Positions 54,949 to 63,413 of a DNA stretch of 64,000 nucleotides are shown piece by piece; the stretch's first letter is position 1, and each line of letters opens with the position of its first letter. Made by a program: the position numbers and the translations under genes. The DNA lies in contig NZ_UTHA01000130.1 of NCBI RefSeq assembly GCF_900582195.1, positions 1-64,000 of the forward strand. Reading direction: 5' to 3'. The notes under the pieces are model-generated. The model worked only from the letters and a program-made list of their open reading frames with translations. It did no database searches and was not told the DNA's origin. The DNA comes from Pseudomonas viridiflava. Its GTDB lineage: Bacteria; Pseudomonadota; Gammaproteobacteria; Pseudomonadales; Pseudomonadaceae.

Positions 54949-55001
54949 TTGGCCAGAATGAAATACGCTATTTATGTTTAACGAAAATACAGGTGATCTC
55001 A

Positions 55002-55475
55002 ATGAAGCGTAATAAAGTCGAAGCGACAGGACTGGATTCCTTCATAGCCGATATTTCACCCATGCTAGAGGGACTGGGCGATCAGCTAGCGACTTTGTCC
55101 AAGTTGTTGTCTGCCTGCCATGATCCGATAAAAAATGATGACGATCTGCAAGTGCGAATGGCCCTGATTGATGAGCTTTATTCCCACGCAAGCACCGAGG
55201 ATCATGCTGCTGCACGGTTTGCGGAGTTTGTGGCTGATCGGGTTTATGAGTACGAGAGTGAAACGGTGTTGATTGCTTATTCGTCCCAATCTGAAGCGCT
55301 GGCGTTTCTGCTGTCGGAAAGAGGCGTCAAACAGAAGGACTTGTCTGAGATCGCAACTCAGAGTGCTGTTTCAGAGATATTGAATAACAAGCGAAAAATG
55401 ACCGTTGCCCAGATAAAGGGATTCGCGGAGTTCTTTAAAGTGCCGGTCGAGTTTTTTATGCACGGTGTGGTTTGA
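55002..55475 (+). CDS. higA: HigA-type antitoxin with C-terminal XRE HTH
   Basis: This 157-residue antitoxin pairs with HigB. The N-terminal two-thirds are helical and acidic. The C-terminal HTH is RGVKQKDLSEIATQSAVSEILNNKRKMTVAQIKGFAEFFKVP, where SEILNNKRK is the HigA hallmark. It should neutralise HigB and repress the operon through the palindrome upstream of higB. ATG 55002 is preceded by AGGTGA; a GTG nine bases upstream sits within that site. A REP pair of a different subfamily follows. Confidence 0.9.
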   Translation: MKRNKVEATGLDSFIADISPMLEGLGDQLATLSKLLSACHDPIKNDDDLQVRMALIDELYSHASTEDHAAARFAEFVADRVYEYESETVLIAYSSQSEALAFLLSERGVKQKDLSEIATQSAVSEILNNKRKMTVAQIKGFAEFFKVPVEFFMHGVV

Positions 55476-55500
55476 CGTGAAGCGGTGAAAGGCCTGACGC

Positions 55501-55590
55501 AATTGCGGGCAAGCCCGCTCCCACACGTCATGAGTCGAACACAACGTCTGTGAACGACTCAAAACCCTGTGGGAGCGGGCTTGCCCGCGA
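55501..55590. repeat. REP pair (REPIN), GCGGGCAAGCCCGC subfamily
   Basis: Inverted copies lie at about 55501-55526 and 55568-55590. The core GTGGGAGCGGGCTTGCCCGCGA differs from the GAGC...GCTCGCGA core of the other five pairs, so it belongs to a second REP subfamily. It lies between the convergent higA and chemoreceptor genes. Confidence 0.88.
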
Positions 55591-55620
55591 TTGGTTTTTG
55601 GCTTCAGCGCGAAATCAGGA

Positions 55621-57540
55621 TCAAACCCGGAAGTGGCTGACCATCTGCTGCAACTGACCACCCAAACGCGCCAGTTCAACGCTCGACGCTGCCGTCTCAT
55701 CACTCGCCGCTGCAGTCTGTTCCGACACGTCGCGTACGTTGATGATGCTGCGGCTGATCTCTTCAGCCACGGCGCTCTGCTGTTCGGCAGCAGCAGCGAT
55801 CTGCTGGTTCATCGACTGGATGTTCGACACCGTGCGGGTGATGTTTTCCAGCGATGCGCCAGCCTTGCGCGTCAGCGCCACGCTGCTGTCGGTCAGGGCG
55901 CGGCTGTTGCTCATCACGGCCGAGACTTGCTGGGTGCCGTTCTGCAGACCGGCGACCAGGCCTTCGATTTCTTCGGTGGATTTCTGCGTACGCTGAGCCA
56001 GGCCACGAACTTCATCAGCGACCACGGCAAAACCACGACCGGCTTCACCGGCACGGGCGGCTTCGATCGCGGCGTTGAGGGCGAGCAGGTTGGTCTGTTC
56101 AGCAACAGCCTTGATCACGTCCATGACGCTGCCGATCTTGTCGCTTTCCTGTTGCAGCACGCTCATCGCTTCGGTCGAACGCACCACTTCGCTGGCCAGA
56201 CGCTCGATCTGCGCGATGGCTTCGTTGACCACTTTGTCGCCTTCACGGGCTTCGCCGTCAGCGGCGGCGGCCGCTTGCGAGGCTTCTTCGGCATTGCGCG
56301 CGACTTCCTGCACGGTGGCAGTCATCTCGTGCATGGCGGTGGCGACCTGATCGGTCTCGACCTTCTGGCTGTTCACGCCGGCGCTGGTCTGCTCGGTCAC
56401 GGCCGACAACTCTTCGGCGGCGCTGGCGATCTGGGTGACGCCGTCGCGGATGCCGCTGATCAAGTCACGCAGGGTTACGCCCATGCGCGCGATGCCTTGC
56501 TGCAGTACGCCGAGTTCGTCGCGGCGGGTGACGGTGACGTTCTGGGTCAGGTCGCCGCTGGCGATACGCTCGACCACGGCCAGGGTTTCTTGCAGCGGAC
56601 GGGTGATCTGACGGGTGATGATTACCGCAGCAATCACGCCGACCAACAGCGCCAGCAGGGTGCTGATCAACTGGAAGGTCCGCGCCTGGGCACTTTCGAT
56701 GTCGCGACGGTCGAGCTGGATCTGATACAGCTGCTCGCTCGTGGTAACGATGGCGGCGCCTTGATCAGTCATTTCCTTACGCGCCTGCACGGCATCGGTG
56801 TTGGCGTTCTTGTACGCCATCAACGCGCTGCGATAGCTGGTCAACGCAGATTCCAGTTGGCGCAAGGAATCCTGCTGAGTCGCAGCAAATTGCGCATTCA
56901 ATGACTTGAGGCTGGCGATGGCCGCGTCGATCTGGCCGACGGCTTTCTGCTCGGTTTCGGCATTGGTGGTGGCGGTGTAGCCGCGCACTTCGTAGCGCGC
57001 GAGGATAAACGCTTCCTTGGCGGCGGTGATCGCCTGGAACTGCTCGAAACGCTGCTCGCTCATGTCCATCTGCTGCACGCGTTTGCTGATCGATTCGATC
57101 TGGTTGTACGCAGTTTCAGCACTCACGCTCATGCTGTCGCGGGCGCTGTTGCCGGTGCGATAGGCGTTGCGCATTTTGTTCAGCGACGTCTGGTATTCAG
57201 CGATGGTCGCTGCCTGCTCCTTGAGCAGTTTGACGTTTTCCGGGCTCTTGAAGCTGTTGATCAGCTTCTGTTGTTGCGCGGCAAAACTTTCAAGGGTGGT
57301 CTGCACGTTCTGTGCGGCGGTTTCATCGCCATTGGTCAGCATGTATTGCAGACGCACCACGCGCAGTTTGGTCAGGCCGGCATTGAGCTGGGTGATGTCG
57401 CTCATCCAGTTGCTGCGGTCGATCAGACCACCGAGGCTGGTCCAGCCTGTCAGGGCCAGTACGCAGGTCAGGGCCAGCACCAGGCCAAAGCCCAGGCCCA
57501 GTTTCATGTTCACGCTGATGTTGCCGAACCAGCTATTCAT
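55621..57540 (-). CDS. Methyl-accepting chemotaxis protein, probably HBM-type sensor
   Basis: This is a 639-residue chemoreceptor. The first transmembrane helix is at about 14-35 and the periplasmic ligand domain spans about 245 residues, almost all helical. The second helix is near 285-305 ([18 protein letters not shown]), and HAMP runs about 306-358. The cytoplasmic hairpin has the highly conserved tip [18 protein letters not shown]...[17 protein letters not shown] near 477-510. The size of the ligand domain fits the helical bimodular (HBM) class, whose members sense organic acids and similar compounds; the ligand is not readable here. The start is ATG 57540. A sigma-28 promoter lies about 90 bp upstream, so it should be co-regulated with motility. 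Confidence 0.9.
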   Translation of the reverse strand: MNSWFGNISVNMKLGLGFGLVLALTCVLALTGWTSLGGLIDRSNWMSDITQLNAGLTKLRVVRLQYMLTNGDETAAQNVQTTLESFAAQQQKLINSFKSPENVKLLKEQAATIAEYQTSLNKMRNAYRTGNSARDSMSVSAETAYNQIESISKRVQQMDMSEQRFEQFQAITAAKEAFILARYEVRGYTATTNAETEQKAVGQIDAAIASLKSLNAQFAATQQDSLRQLESALTSYRSALMAYKNANTDAVQARKEMTDQGAAIVTTSEQLYQIQLDRRDIESAQARTFQLISTLLALLVGVIAAVIITRQITRPLQETLAVVERIASGDLTQNVTVTRRDELGVLQQGIARMGVTLRDLISGIRDGVTQIASAAEELSAVTEQTSAGVNSQKVETDQVATAMHEMTATVQEVARNAEEASQAAAAADGEAREGDKVVNEAIAQIERLASEVVRSTEAMSVLQQESDKIGSVMDVIKAVAEQTNLLALNAAIEAARAGEAGRGFAVVADEVRGLAQRTQKSTEEIEGLVAGLQNGTQQVSAVMSNSRALTDSSVALTRKAGASLENITRTVSNIQSMNQQIAAAAEQQSAVAEEISRSIINVRDVSEQTAAASDETAASSVELARLGGQLQQMVSHFRV

Positions 57541-57630
57541 CAAAAATCCTCCAGAAACGTTGGGTTTCTTGTCGTCGGTTAGGCTGGAAGATTGTTGTTT
57601 TTTTGAGCCAGCAAGGGTGTTAGCAGGTTT

Positions 57631-57658
57631 GTATCGGCCGCATTTCCCAGAGCTGAAA
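57631..57658 (-). promoter_or_regulatory. Sigma-28 (FliA) promoter of the chemoreceptor gene
   Basis: On the minus strand TCAG-N14-GCCGATAC matches the Pseudomonas FliA consensus (TCAAG-type -35 and GCCGATA -10) with correct spacing. It ends about 90 bp before the chemoreceptor ATG. Only the -35 deviates slightly. Confidence 0.75.
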
Positions 57659-57759
57659 GGATTTTGTCCTGCGGAATTTGTAACAAGCCCGGTGAGGCCC
57701 TTTTTTTCATCGAGGGTACACGGGCCGTGCCTTCACAAGATCATCGCGTAGCAGCTACA

Positions 57760-59199
57760 TCAATAACCGACGAAGTAATAAGCCTGCCGACCGACCACGA
57801 GAGTTTTGAGCACTTTCAACGGTGCAGCGGGCTCGTGATCTCCCGCCATGACGGCGACGTGGGATGGCGAGGCTGCGAGGAAGTCTCGCAATTGCGTGTC
57901 GGTATCCAGACCTTTCAGCACCTGCCGGGTGTAAAAAACGCTGGCGCCGCCGACGCGTTCATTGGCTTGAAACAGAGCAACTTGTCGACCTTCGGCTTGC
58001 AGCAGTTGAATGTGTTGGCTCAACGGCAGGAACGAAAGCTTTTTGTCAGCGTGGGGCAGGGCCCATTGCGCAGCCGCGAGATAGCTGCCGATCACCAGCG
58101 TGAGCACACCGACTGCCAGTGTCTGACGGTGCCGGGCGATTCGGCCTACGAATCCATTGCCTGATTCGTACTGCTTCAAGCGCTCGAACAGCACGCCCGC
58201 ATACTCCGCTGCGATCACTGCGGCGGCCGGGGTCATCGACATCAGGTACACCGTGCGTTTGCTCGACGCCAACGTCAGCATGATGAACTGCGCCGCGATC
58301 CACAGGCTGAAAAACAGCAGGTAACGGTTGGCCTTCAGTTGTTTGCGCAAATGCCAGAGCCCCAGGTACACCAGAATGTTCCACGGCAGGAAGGCTTCCG
58401 GCAGTTTGGCGAGGTAGTAGTAGAACGGTTCGTAGTGTCCGGCTTCGACGAACGATCCGCTGAAGCGCCCGACGCTGTTGGTCAGCAGCACCTCTTTGAC
58501 GGCCTGTGCGCCGCCGTGCTGGAAGAGGATGACGAGCCAGATCAACAGCGGAATCAAACCGACCAAGGTCAGTAAACCGGGTCGCAACCAGTCAGCGAGC
58601 TTCAGACGCTTGTCCATCAGGTTGTCAAACAGCAGGTAAGCAAAAATCACCACCCCCGGCATGGCCAGCCCCAGCACACCTTTGCTCAATGTCGCGATGG
58701 CGATCCCCGCGACAAACAGCAGCGAGTTGCCCACGGTCGCGGCCCGTTGCGCCTGGAAAAAGGCGAGCAACGCGGTGGTCACGCCGAGTGCGAGCAGCGC
58801 ATCCTCGCCGACGCCGCGCACATTGCTCCAGTAACTGGCCATGGTCGCGAGCAGGATGCCAGCGGTCCAGGCAATCATTTTCGGCCGTTCGAAACGCCGC
58901 AACATGCCGTACAGCAGCATCACACTGAGCAGCCCGGCCACCGCCGACGCCAGCCGCACGGCCCACGGCGAAACGCCGAACACGCGCATGGCGCCGGCAT
59001 CCAGCCACAGGCTCAGCGGTGGTTTTTCCAGAAACGGCTCGCCAAATAACCGAGGCGTCACCCAGTCGTTATCAAGATGCATCTCCATCGCGATTCCGGC
59101 GACGCGGGCCTCGGTGGAGCCTTGCAATTGATGACCGCCCAACGCGAAGAAAAACAGCAGGGCGGCAAGCAGAAACAGCGAAGTGGCGGCACGCGACAT
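57760..59199 (-). CDS. ArnT-like GT39-family glycosyltransferase
   Basis: This 479-residue integral membrane protein is of the ArnT/PMT (GT-C) fold. It has many helices and the N-terminal periplasmic loop EARVAGIAMEMHLDNDWVTPRLFGEPFLEKPPLSLWL, whose acidic and EKPPL motifs are the family signature. Members transfer an undecaprenyl-phosphate-linked sugar (aminoarabinose onto lipid A for ArnT, other sugars for relatives). It is not in an arnBCADTEF operon, so the donor and acceptor are unknown and the symbol arnT is not applied. The start ATG 59199 begins the first helix. The GNAT gene lies 68 bp upstream on the same strand. Confidence 0.85.
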   Translation of the reverse strand: MSRAATSLFLLAALLFFFALGGHQLQGSTEARVAGIAMEMHLDNDWVTPRLFGEPFLEKPPLSLWLDAGAMRVFGVSPWAVRLASAVAGLLSVMLLYGMLRRFERPKMIAWTAGILLATMASYWSNVRGVGEDALLALGVTTALLAFFQAQRAATVGNSLLFVAGIAIATLSKGVLGLAMPGVVIFAYLLFDNLMDKRLKLADWLRPGLLTLVGLIPLLIWLVILFQHGGAQAVKEVLLTNSVGRFSGSFVEAGHYEPFYYYLAKLPEAFLPWNILVYLGLWHLRKQLKANRYLLFFSLWIAAQFIMLTLASSKRTVYLMSMTPAAAVIAAEYAGVLFERLKQYESGNGFVGRIARHRQTLAVGVLTLVIGSYLAAAQWALPHADKKLSFLPLSQHIQLLQAEGRQVALFQANERVGGASVFYTRQVLKGLDTDTQLRDFLAASPSHVAVMAGDHEPAAPLKVLKTLVVGRQAYYFVGY

Positions 59200-59267
59200 G
59201 GCTTTCAGGCAACCGGAAGAGGCGGGAGCCTGAGCATACGGCGGCAACCCTGAATAAATTGTGAAGC

Positions 59268-59855
59268 TCAGGCCAGTCGTCGCGACCAACGCTTGTCCGG
59301 CGTTTCGAACAGCGGATTGACCAGCGCCGTCAGCACATGATCCTGCCAGCGCCCGGCAATGTTGAGATACGCCTTGGCGTAACCCTCACGCTCGAAACCC
59401 AACCGCTCAAGCAAGCGCTCACTGCGCTCGTTGCCGGGAATATAGTTGGCCATGATCCGGTGCAGGTTCTGGCTGTCGAACATGTAGCCGATACCCGCCT
59501 CCAGCGCTTCATGCATCAAGCCCTGTCCTTGTCGGGCCTCGTCGATGTGATAACCCAGATAACAGGCCTGAAAGGCCCCTCGAATGATGCCGCTGAAGTT
59601 GCACGCGCCGATCATCTGCTGGCCGTCCGGGGTCAGCAGCGCGAAGTGCATGGCCAGCCCGGCCTCGAACGCGCTGGCCTGTATTTCAAGACGTCGGCGA
59701 ATCTGCTCGGTGGAGAAGTAGTCAGTCGTGCGGATTGGCGACCATGGCGCGAGGTGGCGCTGGTTGCGTTGGTAGAAATCACTTTCAAGTTCGGCCTGAT
59801 CCGGAGCGAGTATCGCCAGCGTCAGGCGTTGACAGAGCAGGTTCAACAGCGACAT
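59268..59855 (-). CDS. GNAT N-acetyltransferase, RimJ-like
   Basis: This 195-residue GNAT enzyme is of the ribosomal-protein alanine acetyltransferase (RimJ/RimL) type. Markers are TDYFSTEQIRRRLEIQ, MIGACNFSGIIRGAFQACYLGYHIDEARQGQGLMHEAL (acetyl-CoA-binding RQGQG loop) and HRIMANYIPGNERSERLLERLGFEREGYAKAYLNIAGRWQDHVL. The last stretch is the RimJ-type C-terminus. It starts at ATG 59855 and probably shares a transcript with the ArnT-like gene downstream. True target is unproven; RimJ acetylates S5, but relatives modify other amines. Confidence 0.88.
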   Translation of the reverse strand: MSLLNLLCQRLTLAILAPDQAELESDFYQRNQRHLAPWSPIRTTDYFSTEQIRRRLEIQASAFEAGLAMHFALLTPDGQQMIGACNFSGIIRGAFQACYLGYHIDEARQGQGLMHEALEAGIGYMFDSQNLHRIMANYIPGNERSERLLERLGFEREGYAKAYLNIAGRWQDHVLTALVNPLFETPDKRWSRRLA

Positions 59856-59945
59856 CGGGCGCTCCGGAGTGGGGGATCCTGCGGCAGAGTCGCGCAATCC
59901 GCCGGGTTACGGCAAGCGGTGGCGAAGAACGGACTTTGTTTCAGG

Positions 59946-59973
59946 CAAAAAAAAAGCCCGCAGGAGCGCGGGC
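59946..59973 (-). terminator. Terminator for the minus-strand DUF6124 gene
   Basis: On the minus strand GCCCGC-GCTCCT-GCGGGC is followed by a T9 run and would end the transcript of the DUF6124 gene at 60105-60479. It lies about 130 bp past that stop codon. Confidence 0.8.
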
Positions 59974-60104
59974 GAACCGTAGTTTCTTGAATGAGCGAAC
60001 GGACTGTACAAGGGATGGCCGCGCAGCTGCAGTGAAGAAAAATTCATCTCGATGGGCGGCTCCAATGCAGTCCGATGCGTCATCGAGTGTCGGTTTTTTG
60101 CCCG

Positions 60105-60479
60105 TCAATGGCGGGTTTCAGGTCCGGGGGAGGTCTGCGGTCCATGCGGATCCAGATTGTCCCGTGCCCGACAGACCAGGATTTCGGCCAGTGCGCTCAG
60201 TTGCTTCATCGCCACCGCCACATGACGTTTCGAGCCGTCGAACTCATCGGCAAAGTTGGCGCTGATGGCAGTCAGAGAGTCGAGGATCTCGCTGGCGTGG
60301 GTGAGCAGGGTCAGCGTGTCGACATCGTCGCGTACCCTGATGAGCTGATTGAGCGGGACACTACGCCGCCGGCTTGTCGCCTCGCTGCGTGCGGTGGTAT
60401 TCGACGGGGATTGGGTGCTGGTCGTTGGTGCACCGGATGATGCCGAGCCAACCAGCGAAAGCCGGGTGATTTTCTTCAT
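60105..60479 (-). CDS. DUF6124/DUF3077 family protein
   Basis: This is a 124-residue paralogue of the protein encoded at 42581-42946. The N-terminal half is Ser/Thr/Pro-rich and probably disordered. The conserved part is DTLTLLTHASEILDSLTAISANFADEFDGSKRHVAVAMKQLSALAEILVCRARD, and a Pro-rich tail follows. Function is unknown. The start MKKITRL at 60479 was chosen over an upstream ATG because family members begin close to this point. It stands alone between two oppositely organised units with its own terminator. Confidence 0.7.
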   Translation of the reverse strand: MKKITRLSLVGSASSGAPTTSTQSPSNTTARSEATSRRRSVPLNQLIRVRDDVDTLTLLTHASEILDSLTAISANFADEFDGSKRHVAVAMKQLSALAEILVCRARDNLDPHGPQTSPGPETRH

Positions 60480-60763
60480 GACGTAGCTCCGTGGAGTGAA
60501 CATTCACTGCAATTGCAGCTGCCAAGCCGTCCGCTGGATGGCAGCAGTCGTGGAGGGTAACGTCCTGAAAAGCGCTTCACCAGTTCATGAAAGTCGACGC
60601 GCGTTGCGGGAAATTTCCTAGGCCTTGAAGTGTGTAGGACGCAAACCTGTATCTCCCTGGAGGTCAGCGTGTCTGGAATGGGAGAGTTGGCCAGCACGAG
60701 CAAGTCATCAGCGATTAACGGCACCGCCGCAACCTATCAGGACGGCGCGGTTGCGCCAGTGCT
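60480..60763. other. Gene-free stretch upstream of the DUF6124 gene
   Basis: This 284-bp gap lies between the DUF6124 start and the LysR stop. It should hold the DUF6124 promoter, but I see no clear -35/-10 or hairpin. Small frames here have atypical composition and no ribosome-binding site. Confidence 0.5.
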
Positions 60764-61687
60764 TCATGAGCGCGTTGCAACTGGGCTGTCTACGGACGGA
60801 GTGGCAAATAGATGCTCGGCGGCAAAGTCCACGAATACGCGGATTTTCGGTGAAAGATGGCGACTGGACGGCCACAATGCCCAGAACTGCCCTTGATCTT
60901 CGCTATGACCGTCGAGCACCGTTTCCAGGCGCCCCTGGGCGATAGCTTCGCGCGCCAGGAAGTCCGGGACAAAGGCGATACCGTGTCCATCCACCACGGC
61001 CATCAGCATGGCTTCCATATTGTTCAATGTCAGAGCGGTTGGCAGGCGCAATTGCGTGAACTGGGGGGCCGAAGACATGCTCCAGTCCATTATTTTACCC
61101 GTCGTGACAAATCGGTAACGCAAGCACTCGTGATGCTCGAGGTCACTGATAGTCACGGGTCGTCCCTTACGCTGCAGATAGTCAGGCGATGCGCACAGGA
61201 CAAACTTGAAAGGCCCCAGTTTTCGGGCCATGAGCTTGGAGTCGGCCTGGCCGCCGCTGCGAATCACGACGTCAAAGCCTTCATCGATCACATCCACCAA
61301 CTGGTCGTTGAAGTCCAGTTCCAGCTCAATCTCCGGATAGGTTTTGCGGAACCGCGCCATATGGGGCAAGAGAAAGCGATAACCGATGGTGGGCAAGCTG
61401 ACGCGTAACTTTCCACGGGGTTCCTGTGTGGCATGGGAAAGCATCGCCCGGGCATCTTGAAGATCGTCGAGGATCTTGCGGCAGCGTTCATAGAACAACT
61501 GTCCCTCCGCCGTCAGGCTGACTTTGCGGGTGCTGCGGTGTAATAACCGCACATTCAGCGAAGCCTCGAGTTTGGCGACGTTTTTGCCCACGGCCGAGGC
61601 AGAAATTCCCAGCGCCCTGGCGGCGCTGATGAAACTGAGCGCCTCGGCGGTTTTTACGAATGAGATCACCCCACTAAGACTGTCCAC
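60764..61687 (-). CDS. LysR-family regulator of the adjacent exporters
   Basis: This is a 307-residue LysR regulator of the DmlR/AaeR-like group. The HTH is SGVISFVKTAEALSFISAARALGISASAVGKNVAKLEASL, then RLLHRSTRKVSLTAEG, followed by the effector domain (LRVSLPTIGYRFLLPHMARFRKTYPEIELELDFND). A GTG codon at 61687 is the only sensible start; ATG TAA precedes it. It is divergent from a DHA2-type exporter and shares a 143-bp promoter region carrying a T-N11-A palindrome, so it probably controls the two efflux genes. Confidence 0.88.
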   Translation of the reverse strand: MDSLSGVISFVKTAEALSFISAARALGISASAVGKNVAKLEASLNVRLLHRSTRKVSLTAEGQLFYERCRKILDDLQDARAMLSHATQEPRGKLRVSLPTIGYRFLLPHMARFRKTYPEIELELDFNDQLVDVIDEGFDVVIRSGGQADSKLMARKLGPFKFVLCASPDYLQRKGRPVTISDLEHHECLRYRFVTTGKIMDWSMSSAPQFTQLRLPTALTLNNMEAMLMAVVDGHGIAFVPDFLAREAIAQGRLETVLDGHSEDQGQFWALWPSSRHLSPKIRVFVDFAAEHLFATPSVDSPVATRS

Positions 61688-61708
61688 AACTCGATTACAT
61701 CCTTTTGG

Positions 61709-61724
61709 TTCACTATAAGTGGAA
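61709..61724. promoter_or_regulatory. Candidate LysR operator
   Basis: TTCACTATAAGTGGAA is a near-perfect 16-bp palindrome of the T-N11-A LysR type, 22 bp upstream of the LysR start and 107 bp before the exporter start. Confidence 0.5.
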
Positions 61725-61830
61725 TAAAAGCCCGTTTATCTTCGATTGTATCCTATCTAGAGTGTACGAACGATCGCGCGCCTCGGCCTGGACAGCACGG
61801 ATACTTCATAGATATGCAGGGAATTACCAA

Positions 61831-63390
61831 ATGAATTCAGCTACCGAACCGCTGCCGGCACATGGCCGGTACTCCATATTGGCTGCAATTTGCCTCGCCG
61901 CCCTGGTATTGCCCATGAGCTTTACCGGCGGGGCAGTGGCCACACCGTTCATTGGTCAAACCTTTGATGCCCATCCCACGGAACTGGCCTGGATCACCAA
62001 TGCCTTCATGCTTAGTTTCGGCAGCCTGCTGATGGCCGCCGGCACCCTCGCTGACCTCTACGGGCGCAAGCGCCTGTTCATGTGCGGCATGGCGTTGTTT
62101 GCACTGGTGTCGATCCTGTTGGCGGCGGTCCCCGATATTTTCTGGCTGGACCTGTTGCGTGGCGTGCAAGGCATTGCCGCAGCGGCAGCCCTGGCCAGCG
62201 GTTCGGCGGCACTGGCGCAGGAGTTTGACGGGCATGCCAGAACTCGTGCTTTCAGCCTTCTAGGCACCACTTTCGGGGTTGGCCTGGCCTTCGGTCCGTT
62301 GTTATCGGGATTGCTGATCGAGTACTTGGGCTGGCGCGCCATTTTCCTTTTTACGGCTTTGCTCGCCATGCTTTCCTTGATATTTGCCCTGCCGAAAATG
62401 CGCGAAAGCCGCGACCCGCAAGCACGGCGACTGGACACGCCCGGCGTGCTGTCGTTTTCCGGCCTGCTGATCTTGTTTACCACGGCGGTGATCCTGGCGC
62501 CTGAGCAAGGCTGGGGCTCGCCGGTCATCCAGGTACTGCTTGGAGCGGCGGCGGTCTTTTTGCTGCTGTTTATCATTGTTGAGACTCGGGCAAAACATCC
62601 GATGCTGGAACTGGGGCTGTTTTTGTTTCCACGCTTTGTCGGTGTACAGATCCTGCCGATCGGCACCTGCTATTGCTACATCGTCTTGATCGTATTGCTG
62701 CCGTTCAGGTTTATCGGCGTAGAAGGGGCCAGTGCCTTTGAAGCGGGGCTGATGATGTTGGCACTCTCTGCCCCGATGCTGATTGTCCCGATGATTGCCG
62801 CATCGCTAACCCGCTGGTTGTCGGCGGGCGTACTCTGCGCGATCGGCTTCATGATCGCCGCGGCCGGGCTCTACTGGCTGAGTACGATCCCGGTCGGCGC
62901 GCACGCGCAGATCATCGCGGCCATGCTGCTGACCGGTATCGGTACAGGCCTGCCCTGGGGCTTGATGGATGGTTTGTCGATCAGCGTGATCCCCAAGGAA
63001 CGGGCGGGGATGGCTGCAGGTATTTTCAACACGACGCGGGTGGCCAGCGAGGGTGTCGCTTTGGCGATCACTGTTGCGGTGCTGACGGCTCTGGTCGCAC
63101 ACCATCTGAGCATCAGTTCCTTGGTCAAACTGTCCGCCGTTGACTATTCGACTATCGCGCAACGCCTGGTGATGGGCGATATCCAGCACGCGAGCACCGA
63201 CGCCGGCCAAATCCCGCTGACGATATTGCGCTCGGCCTATACCGCCGGGTTCAACACCTTGCTGCAACTGCTGGCGATGTTCACGCTGTTCACAGCCGCC
63301 GTGGTCTTTCTGTTCCTGGGACGCCAAAGCGAAGTCAGCGTCGGTGCCGAATCCACGCCCGATGTCGCCCGTCTCTCATCGGATATCTGA
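61831..63390 (+). CDS. MFS drug exporter, DHA2 family (14 TM)
   Basis: This 519-residue inner-membrane antiporter has about 14 hydrophobic helices. The DHA signatures are WITNAFMLSFGSLLMAAGTLADLYGRKRLF (motif A, GxLaDrxGRKxxl), LLRGVQGIAAAAALASGSAAL (motif B), and LLGTTFGVGLAFGPLLSGLLIEYLGWRAIF (motif C with GxxxGPxxGG-like). The DHA2 family exports dyes, disinfectants and antibiotics. The ATG at 61831 has GCAGGGAATTAC upstream. It is divergent from the LysR gene, and a second MFS gene follows after 23 bp. Confidence 0.88.
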   Translation: MNSATEPLPAHGRYSILAAICLAALVLPMSFTGGAVATPFIGQTFDAHPTELAWITNAFMLSFGSLLMAAGTLADLYGRKRLFMCGMALFALVSILLAAVPDIFWLDLLRGVQGIAAAAALASGSAALAQEFDGHARTRAFSLLGTTFGVGLAFGPLLSGLLIEYLGWRAIFLFTALLAMLSLIFALPKMRESRDPQARRLDTPGVLSFSGLLILFTTAVILAPEQGWGSPVIQVLLGAAAVFLLLFIIVETRAKHPMLELGLFLFPRFVGVQILPIGTCYCYIVLIVLLPFRFIGVEGASAFEAGLMMLALSAPMLIVPMIAASLTRWLSAGVLCAIGFMIAAAGLYWLSTIPVGAHAQIIAAMLLTGIGTGLPWGLMDGLSISVIPKERAGMAAGIFNTTRVASEGVALAITVAVLTALVAHHLSISSLVKLSAVDYSTIAQRLVMGDIQHASTDAGQIPLTILRSAYTAGFNTLLQLLAMFTLFTAAVVFLFLGRQSEVSVGAESTPDVARLSSDI

Positions 63391-63413
63391 AAGTCGCTTT
63401 GGAGCCATGCCTG

